From positions 1-64,000 of the forward strand of contig SWDT01000483.1 of the NCBI GenBank assembly GCA_009193035.1: a stretch of 64,000 bases of DNA, read 5' to 3'. The notes under the pieces were generated by a model, which was not told the origin of the DNA, made no database searches, and was given only the letters and a program-made list of their open reading frames with translations. Below are positions 57,007 to 64,000 of this stretch, in pieces; the stretch's first letter is position 1, and each line of letters begins with the position of its first letter. The DNA is from Halicephalobus mephisto (lineage: Eukaryota > Nematoda > Chromadorea > Rhabditida > Panagrolaimidae). The position numbers and the translations under genes are program-made.

Positions 57007-57019
57007 CTATAATCTTTAA

Positions 57020-58175
57020 AAAAAATATTTTTTAATATTTTCTAGATAATATTACGAAATAAAAAAAATCGATGGCGCCATTTATTTTCCGTTTGAGAAA
57101 AACCAGAATGCTTTTTTCGTTCCGAGACCCCGCGCGCGCTCTTCGTTTTCGCTTGGACAAACAAATTTTGTTTTCATTTTTTGAATTTTATTTTTCGAGT
57201 TTTTTAAAATTAAGTTTAAAAATTCACAAACATAATAAGATTGAAAAATAGTCGTTATTTCGAAATTTAAAAAATAAAAAATAAAACTTAAAAATTTTTG
57301 TTTTTTAAAATTCTGGAATTTTTAGAGGATTTTTGAAGTTAGTAGGAAATTATTAAAGTTTTTAAAGTCTTGGAAATTAGATTTCAGAATTCTGTAGAGG
57401 GATTCTGGAGTCTTCGAAAATTTTACAGACTTCTGGAATGTTTTAGAATCTAATAGAATTTCTAGATTCTTTGAGAATTCTGGAGTTCTTTAGGATCTTA
57501 TTAAAGTTTTTAGGATCTTCTAGAATTCTGTAGGGAAATTTCAAAACCTGTGTTTTTATGAAAGTTTTTAGAATCTTGTAGAATTTTGTAAAAAGATTCT
57601 GGAATTTTCTAGAATCTTATTGAAGTTTTTAGTTTTATAGAATTTCGTAAAAAGATTCTAGAATTTTCTATATTTTTATGAAGAATCTTGTAAAATTTTG
57701 TAAAAAGATTCTGGAATTTTCTGGAATCTTATTGAAGTTTTTAGAGTACTGTAAAGTTTTGTAAAAAGATTTAGAAATTTTCTAGAATCTTCTCTTCAAA
57801 ACACTTAGAAATATGAATAGAATACAGTAAAATTAATAATTTTTTAATCTTTGTCAACATCACAAAAAAAATTTATTTCATTAACGAAACGAAATATTTT
57901 TGTTTTATAATGTATCAGAAAAATTACCAGTTACTGTAAAAGAAAGGATTTTACGATGATTATTATTTAATAAATTTAAAAAACTATTTTTATTTTTTTC
58001 TTCAAAATCGTGGATTCTGATTTTACTTTTTTTCGAAATTTCAAAATTAATTTTTTTAAATTTAATTAATTTCAATTTCGATAAATTTTAAATTTTTTTC
58101 AATTACATTTTTTAACATCAACGATATTAAATATTTTAAGCTCAACAAAATTAAAATAAATTTAAAAAACATTAT
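57020..58175. other. Intergenic region with TCTAGAATCTTATTGAAGTT repeats
   Basis: 57060-57170 is GC-richer and probably the C2HC gene promoter. 57300-57800 contains about six copies of a unit of about 60-90 bp (TTTTAGAATCTTGTAGAATT, TGTAAAAAGATTCTGGAATT). The rest is AT-rich. Confidence 0.7.
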
Positions 58176-58180
58176 TTATC

Positions 58181-58520
58181 TCAGCTCGAAGCGTTTTTTT
58201 GGATTTTTCTGATTTTATCAACTTTGTCTAATTTCACGTTCACAGCTCTTCTTTCTGCTTCGGCTGACTCCAATGGTTCGTTGAGGTTTTCGAAAGCACT
58301 TAAATGCTGAAACAATTACAGCATTCTTCGACAATATGAATGAAAATTATGGTTGTAAATTTCCTGGACAAATTACAACTTTAATGAAAATTATCACTTG
58401 TTGGATAACAGTATTATTAGTCTTGATCAAAGCCGTCAATTTTTCGAAATTTTCGATTTTCGAAATTGGTTCGAAATCGATAGTGTCGCAGAAAGCGAGA
58501 AGAATCCTAGCACGAAAACC
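58181..58520 (-). CDS. Last two exons of an unidentified gene
   Basis: Exons (minus) are 58380-58520 (47 codons, acceptor TCTCCAG, donor GTTGTA) and 58181-58306 (41 codons plus TGA, acceptor TTGTTTCAG). Both are phase 0. The joined frame reads GFRARILLAFCDTIDFEPIS through a helical stretch to HLSAFENLNEPLESAEAERR, then a lysine-rich tail ending QKNASS. It looks like a folded helical C-terminus with a basic tail. I could not place the upstream exon; candidate donors in 58700-59170 have the wrong phase. The GTTGTA donor is unusual but also occurs in the ULP gene. Confidence 0.5.
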
Positions 58521-58696
58521 CTGGAGATGCAGGAACTCAATTTGCGTGTCAAAGGATAGGCAGAATCAGAGGAACAGAGAAGCGAGGACAGAGACCCGGA
58601 CGACGTCGCGAAGAGTTGTTGTTAATTTGTATTGTTGACTACTGGAATAAAGTGACCAGTTAACAATTGTCAATTAAGGGAAGAGGCCAGAATCCC

Positions 58697-59173
58697 TTAC
58701 AGATAGTTTTGGTCTTGGTTGATGACAGATGCTATATTTTCTTCTTGTCGAGATCCTGGGGATTCCGTCGATCCTTCCACGTGTTGTTGATGTACTGACC
58801 TTTGAATCTGTTCTTGCGGTTTTCCTGGACTAGACCACTCCAATGGTGTTTTCATATGTCGTCCAACATCTGATTGTTCCTTATTATCTTTCGCATCATT
58901 AATATTGTTTTTAATTTTTTGAATAGTTCGATTTGAAGATGCTACTGTTTCTGATTTCTCAGTGTCACTGACTTCATTTCTACATCGTCGATCAACAGTT
59001 TCAGCGTCGTTTTCTATTTTCATTACCGTCGTTTCAAAGTCGTTCATTCTGAAAGTTACCTGATTGTAATTGATATTATTCTTCAGAATTGATGCAACAG
59101 TTGGCATGACGTGATCATTGTTGCCGATAAGTTTACTAATTTTAGAACTTTCAATCGTTGAAATATTTTTCAA
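58697..59173 (-). CDS. Possible coding stretch of a hydrophilic protein
   Basis: 158 codons open on the minus strand, starting MKNISTIESSKISKLIGNND and rich in N, Q, E and S. The composition differs from the AT-rich repeats, and AAAGGTCAGT near 58803 would be a good donor (phase 2). No known domain is visible. It may be an exon of the gene ending at 58181, a retroelement remnant, or chance. Confidence 0.3.
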   Translation of the reverse strand: MKNISTIESSKISKLIGNNDHVMPTVASILKNNINYNQVTFRMNDFETTVMKIENDAETVDRRCRNEVSDTEKSETVASSNRTIQKIKNNINDAKDNKEQSDVGRHMKTPLEWSSPGKPQEQIQRSVHQQHVEGSTESPGSRQEENIASVINQDQNYL

Positions 59174-59194
59174 AATTTAATTTTCGTTGTGAAT

Positions 59195-59518
59195 TGACTG
59201 AATATCACGAGGTGCTCCAGTGACAAGGGTCATTCCGATGGTCAAGAAGATGAGGAAACGATGACTGCAGTGATTCGGACACGTATACCGTACAGACAAC
59301 TACACAGTGGTCAAGTCAGGAATGCAAATTGAGGCTCCCAATCAGAGACCCTCCGAGCGACCGAAACTCCGATGGCATGACACTCTTCATCGAGACATAA
59401 AAACCGTCGGATCGCAACCGAGACTTCTGGAGAACCAAAACCAAAAGAGCGGACCTCGTCCCGAGATAAACGTCAAGAAGAAGATCACGAATTGCTCCAG
59501 TAGACAGAGTTCTGGTTG
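59195..59518 (+). pseudogene. Degraded C-terminus of a LINE reverse-transcriptase protein
   Basis: The plus strand reads through to FGHVYRTDNYTV and RPKLRWHDTLHRDIKTVG. These match the conserved tail of RTE/CR1-type LINE polyproteins, whose usual forms are WFGHV.R and GRPK.RW.D....D....G. Two in-frame TGA codons just before FGHV stand where tryptophan (TGG) is expected. The rest of the element is not nearby, so it is a 5'-truncated, dead copy. Retention of the C-terminal end fits target-primed reverse transcription, which starts at the 3' end. Confidence 0.7.
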
Positions 59519-59789
59519 ATGATGTGGTTGTAAGAAGGAGTGTCGATGGCATGATATCTTTGAGCTCCATAATTAGGCGGAAAAGTATTAATTTCTATCG
59601 TTAACAATTTAAGGTTGTTTATTTTGACATAAGCACAGAACAAGAGAGGAAAGATCCTCATTTGACCGAAGTCAAACTCGGACCAAGTTGGAGGTGAATT
59701 TTCCCGGACTGATTTTTTAACATTTTAGTCTCACCTCCTAAGCGAACCTTTGAGTTTTTTTCTAGATCGTTGGCGATTTAATTCCATCT

Positions 59790-59795
59790 TTTATT
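59790..59795 (-). promoter_or_regulatory. Poly(A) signal of the coiled-coil gene
   Basis: AATAAA on the minus strand, starting two bases after the TAG stop codon. Confidence 0.55.
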
Positions 59796-59796
59796 T

Positions 59797-61833
59797 CTAC
59801 AGAGTTGGTGAAGGAAGATCATTCTGTAATTTAGAACTATTTTCTGATGAACTCGATATTTGTTGTTTTTCATTTTCAGAATTTGTATCTAAAAATTCTG
59901 TTAATTGGTTATTTGGAAGTTTCTCAATGTGAAGAGCTTCTGAGGACGAAGAAATCTGATTCCTTAGTCGAGATTCATTGGAATTACGTCTTTCTGAGAT
60001 GGTTGAAGTTTTATTTTGTCGGATTTGAGGATTATTAGGAACTGCCGGTCTTCTTTCTTCAACTCGAGACGGTGTTGGTTGATTTTGCTCGACAGATTGA
60101 TTCTGAAGTTCCTTATTTTTTTTCAGAATTTTCTTCAATTCATCGATTTTACTTTTACTTTTTTCTAACATCTTCTGAAGTTTCATATTTTTCTGAAGTA
60201 AATTTTTGTTTTCTTCCATAACTTCTTCCATAATTTCTTTCATATAATTTCTTGCTTTTTTGAAATCTTCCGGAAGAGTTTCGTATTCAATTTTCAATAT
60301 ATCAAAAGACATTTGGGACCTGGTTTTTGTCTGCTTTTCGAATTCGTCGATTTTGGTGGATATCCTTGGTTGCTTCTCCAAAACAAACGGCTCGAAAGGA
60401 CCCATTTTGAGTTTCTCATTTGAGTTCGAAGAAAAATTCGAAGAAATTGCTGATTGAGAAAACGGAAAATAAGAATCATTTGAGATTCTTAGATTAGAAG
60501 GCGATATTGTAGAGCAGTTTGAAGAATCAACTAGAAAAATAATTACAAAGTGAATTTAAAGAAATAAAAACATAATAAATTGGAAAATCTTTGATTTTTT
60601 CAATATTATCTAATATTTTTTTATTGCAGATGATTTTCATTAATTTGACCATTGTCTTGGTAATTTCTATTGTTTATGAAAATAATTAAAATAATATCAT
60701 CAAAAAACTATAAATATTTTAATTCAGTCACTATTCTTAAAACGAACATTGCACCGATTACAGTAAGAGAAATTTAAACAATATCTTAATGATAAAATTA
60801 GGTATTGAAAAATCTTTGACAAGAAAACAAAATTTGCGAAGTTTGTAATTGTAATGTGCAGCATAGAAAACAAAAGTACATTAATAGTCTTTACCAGCAG
60901 AGTAGGACAGATACAATTTATATTTTTCTCACACAAAACAATTGAGAACTTCACTCATATCCTACAGTATCCCACACTTCATGATATTCCGACTATCACT
61001 TTCGGTATTATTTTCCTAGTCTAGTTGCTGTTTCAACGGTAATCTAATAATAGATAGGATTATACTGATTAAATACTAGCTGTTAAGATAGAAAACAGAA
61101 ATACATTAATAGTCTTGACCAGCAGAGTAGGACAGATACAATTTATATTTTTCTCACACAAAACAATTGAGAACTTCACTCATACCCTACAGTATCCCAC
61201 ACTTCATGATATTCCGACTATCACTTTCGGTATTATTTTCCTAGTCTAGTTGCTGTTTCAACGGTAATCTAATAATAGACAAAACTATACTGATTAAATA
61301 CTAGCTGTTAAGATAGAAAACAGAAATACATTAATAGTCTTGACCAGCAGAGTAGGACAGATACAATTTATATTTTTCTCACACAAAACAATTGAAAACT
61401 TCACTCATACCCTACAGTATTCCATACCCCTGATATTCTGACTATCGCTTGAAGTTCTCTCTTTCTAGTCTAGTTTCTGTCTCAGCAGTAATATAATAAT
61501 AGATAGGATTATACTGATTAAATACTAACTGTTAAGACAGAAAACAAAAGTACATTAATAGTCTTTACTAGTACAATGAGACAAGGGTATAATTTGTAGT
61601 GATTTTAACAATATAAAACTGAAAGTCTCACTCATGCCCTACAGTATTCCACACTCCCTGATATTCAGGCTATCACTTTAGGTACTCTCTTTTTAATCTA
61701 GTTTCTATCCCAGCATAATGATAAAAAACTTACAGAATGGTTTTTTTTGATGAAGATCACCAAAAAATTGTTCCGTAGTTGGTCTTGAGGGTTTTTCTTT
61801 ACTATTAAAATAATGATTTTCTTGTCTCATCAT
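59797..61833 (-). CDS. Coiled-coil, serine-rich protein, 277 aa, two exons
   Basis: Exons (minus) are 61734-61833 and 59797-60530: 100 + 734 nt = 278 codons, phase 1 junction, donor GTAAGT, acceptor TTTCTAG. The protein starts MMRQENHYFNSKEKPSRPTT. A serine-rich low-complexity part follows (SQSAISSNFSSNSNEK, about 58-73), then a single long coiled coil (about residues 129-178, MEENKNLLQKNMKLQKMLEK). The tail is disordered and rich in N, S, R and Q, ending SSSSENSSKLQNDLPSPTL. There is no signal peptide, membrane segment or enzyme motif. Coiled coil plus disordered arms suggests a structural or adaptor role; the family is unknown. Two ATGs are adjacent at the start. AATAAA overlaps the end closely (59790-59795), giving a very short 3' UTR. 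The intron is 1.2 kb of tandem repeats. Confidence 0.8.
60730..61725. repeat. Dispersed repeat, unit about 230 bp (locus 2), four copies
   Basis: TTAATAGTCTTGACCAGCAG, AGTAGGACAGATACAATTTA, ACTCATACCCTACAGTATCC and TAGTCTAGTTGCTGTTTCAA recur four times. The last copy is closest to the 43085-43460 locus (ACTAGTACAATGAGACAAGG). It fills the only intron of the coiled-coil gene. Confidence 0.93.
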
Positions 61834-61839
61834 CTTAAA

Positions 61840-62220
61840 TCTGTAACGGTGATATGTAAAAAATGATTCAATAATCAAGTAAAAATCGCGGTTTTTTCAC
61901 GGAAAATATTGTAGTCGAAGAAGAGGAAAGGATAAAAATAAAAAATTACAAAATAAAGAAGTCAAGAAATGTGAAATATTTTACAGATTAAGTTTTGAAA
62001 ATTTCATGAACTTAGACAATATTGTCTTTTATTACGGTAATTGTATGCACCTTTTTATAGAGGAATTTATTGTCCTCAAAAGGTACAATACACGGAATTC
62101 TGTTTTTCCTTAAAATTTAGAAAATCTGTAAAGTACCGAAAGCATACCATTCGAGTTTCTTTATCAAAAAAGCCGTAACTTGCGCATGATCCAAATGCAA
62201 CAATTCTTTGTCATTTTCAT
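61840..62220. other. Upstream region of the coiled-coil gene, with a small hairpin
   Basis: At 62041-62093, TTGTATGCACCTTTTTATAG and AGGA pair with TCCTCAAAAGGTACAATACA around a loop of about 8 bases. This is microRNA-precursor size but with bulges. No other feature is seen. Confidence 0.35.
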
Positions 62221-62224
62221 CACC

Positions 62225-62355
62225 GAAGTTCAGCAATTTTTGATGTTTGGCATAATTGTCAAACGTTACAATTTTTGGTGTTTGGCATAATTGTCAAACG
62301 TTACAATTTTTGATGCTTAGCATAATTGTCAAACGTTACAATTTTTGATAACAAG
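62225..62355. repeat. 38-bp tandem repeat, three to four copies
   Basis: GCATAATTGTCAAACGTTAC with AATTTTTGGTGTTTG, repeated directly. Confidence 0.92.
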
Positions 62356-62359
62356 TGCA

Positions 62360-62790
62360 CTTCAATTTTTGTCAAAGATGCAAATTGTTAATGAAACGCG
62401 TTACAATTGTGTTACATTTTTTCGTTGATAATTGTTATAGTGTTGACGCAATAGTGGTAATTTACATTAGTTATTGGAGCAGAGATTATCGTTTTCTTGT
62501 GCATTGCCTGACCTTCGACAGAAATTCCTTGTTATATTTCACCAACTGATCCTCTTGCATCTTGAGTTGTTTGAAAATTGCAAAGTTCGAACAATTCATA
62601 TTGACAAATAGTCAAGGAGTTGATGTGACGACTTATACATGCTTGTGATGGCAGTTTTGTCTATCGGGATCTACCTCATTGATGAAATTCATCATTTAGT
62701 CGAATGTGGTTTGTAAACCACCAGAAGGGATTGTGCCGAGTGGCCAGCATAGATGTTTAGCATCTTGTTCTAGTTCCTAGGGGTTATTAC
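62360..62790. other. Intergenic or intronic sequence, nothing supported
   Basis: Balanced composition without clear repeats; a 64-codon plus-strand frame at 62355 shows no coding features. Confidence 0.4.
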
Positions 62791-63249
62791 CTGCGCAACC
62801 AGGTCGTGGACTGTACCATAGTAAGGAATTTTTCCCCCATCATGAGGTACCAATTGCCGATCGTATTTAGTAACATCTGGGTTGGGATAAGCACGGAATG
62901 TCCACGGCTTGACACCGCAACTTTCTGAGTAATCGGTGGCGCTTACTGCCACTGAACCAACCGCGCCAAGTTACTTAGTATTGATGAAATGTCTGAGTTT
63001 TATCAGCTCCTTAATATACAAACAAGACGTGTCTGAGTTGATTTCAACATCGTCAACAACAGGCTTATCATGACCAAATTCATCAATTAATATCGAAATG
63101 ATCCTGTTCCTTGAATTCTTTCCATAGTCACATGATTGATAAAAATAAAGAGCTTTTTTGATTTTAGGACTGATGACGTTTGTAGACAAATGATCGACGG
63201 CCCAAATAATCATCAAATTTCGAAAGAATATCGGCAAAAAATAAAATTG
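62791..63249 (-). pseudogene. Exon-like open frame broken by a single TAA
   Basis: On the minus strand 153 codons lie between a possible acceptor (GCGAAG at 63250) and donor CAG/GTAATA at 62790. Both ends are phase 0. The reading is normal protein (KIKKALYFYQSCDYGKNSRN, then SILIDEFGHDKP) to one TAA at 62971-62973. The same frame then continues LGAVGSVAVSATDYSESCGV, KPWTFRAYPNPDVTKYDRQL and GGKIPYYGTVHDLVAQ. Composition and codon use look coding on both sides of the stop. The FY.SC element followed by R..I...I..FG faintly recalls the N-terminal domain of M13 metallopeptidases; this is weak. It may be a decaying gene, an exon boundary I misread, or a sequencing error. Confidence 0.45.
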
Positions 63250-64000
63250 CTTCGCATATTGTAAAAATCATTAATTTTTTACTTTCTTTAACAAGCTTGG
63301 CAATTGAAAACGTAAATTTAAAGCTCATTTATATGAATCTACAATGAAGCTTCGTTTTTCCACAACTTGTACTTTCGTTTGTTGTATTTTCACCTCACAA
63401 ACGATGTAACTTTACTTAATTTAGAGTTTTGATAGAAAATATAACTTATTTTTGTAATTTACAAAGTATTTAAAAGTTGTTATTTTTTCTGTTGGACAAT
63501 CTTCTGAAGAAATAGCTAGATAAAGGTATAAAATCTCACATATCAAGTCTCGATAAAATAAAAACTTTTAACAATCTATCCTAGAGTCTAGGTTTTTGTT
63601 TCAAATTTATTACTTTTAATAAGTGTTTGATGAGGTTGGACTATAGCTTTGGAACGCATGCTTCCAGTAGAACAACATATGCAATTCATATAAAAGTTCT
63701 GGCTGAAACAAAGTCACTTTCCTTATTAGAAATGTCTTGAACTTTGGATGATGAAAGACTATAATCATTACTGTTAACATCCAGTTTACGGAAAATTAAG
63801 AATGGGTAAAAGACATTCAAACAAAGGGGCCGAAAGTAGGAATACCTAGGGTAAAAAAGTAAGTAAGCAAGGAACACAAGACCAACGCTACGAAAAAACA
63901 GTATACTTACTAGAGACCTAGAAAATTAAACAACAGCCAAACTAAAAATCACCTGTTCGACTCTCTGCATGGAGTAAAACAAGAAATGGATGAAAAAGAC
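63250..64000. other. Window end, no supported feature
   Basis: AT-rich sequence. I see no gene, repeat array or RNA that can be defended. Exons of the broken frame at 62791-63249 may lie here or beyond the window. Confidence 0.4.

Noticed and set aside
62921..62965. Sequence resembling a tRNA D-arm on the minus strand
   Set aside because: No T-arm, anticodon arm or acceptor match follows; it lies inside the broken coding frame.

Overview
The window looks like nuclear DNA of a nematode, probably Caenorhabditis or a close relative. The base composition is very AT-rich. Splice acceptors are of the TTTTCAG/TTTTTAG type with no distinct polypyrimidine tract, and two genes have a good acceptor just upstream of the start codon, as expected for spliced-leader trans-splicing. 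Introns are full of TACTGTAG-type words and GGGACC/GTCTCG minisatellites. The genes also fit: GH19 chitinase, polyubiquitin and closely spaced same-strand genes. The species cannot be named from the sequence. Layout: (1) 0-2.5 kb, the 3' end of a cadherin-type membrane protein (+). (2) 2.5-12.6 kb, no protein gene found; it holds a tRNA-Asn, a degenerate tRNA-like sequence, two large fold-back repeats and several minisatellites. (3) 12.7-19.3 kb, a three-exon secreted 110-residue protein with huge repeat-filled introns (+). (4) 19.9-29.0 kb, a Ulp1/SENP-type C48 cysteine protease followed 239 bp later by an eight-exon 833-residue protein I do not recognise (+); the spacing allows an operon. 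(5) 29.9-30.8 kb, a four-repeat polyubiquitin gene (-). (6) 31-48.8 kb, almost entirely repeats, plus a candidate spliced non-coding transcript (-) near 34.9-37.1 kb. (7) 48.8-52.6 kb, a four-exon secreted GH19 chitinase (-). (8) 53.4-57.0 kb, a three-exon 622-residue protein with four C2HC zinc-type modules (-). (9) 58-64 kb, the last exons of an unidentified gene, a degraded LINE reverse-transcriptase remnant, a two-exon coiled-coil/disordered protein of 277 residues, and an exon-like open frame broken by one stop. The exon models were built by hand. For the ULP protease, the 833-residue protein, the secreted protein, the chitinase, the C2HC protein and the coiled-coil protein, every exon junction keeps the frame and the total length is a multiple of three. 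There is no single metabolic operon here. The genes are housekeeping (ubiquitin, a ubiquitin-like-protein protease), extracellular (cadherin, chitinase, secreted peptide) and possibly nuclear (C2HC protein). The most striking structure is in the repeats. Long inverted repeats lie in introns on either side of exons. A 45-57 bp minisatellite with a palindromic TTGCGCGCAA core recurs at three loci. Arrays built from TTGATCATCAA recur at three loci, one of them changing strand at its midpoint.
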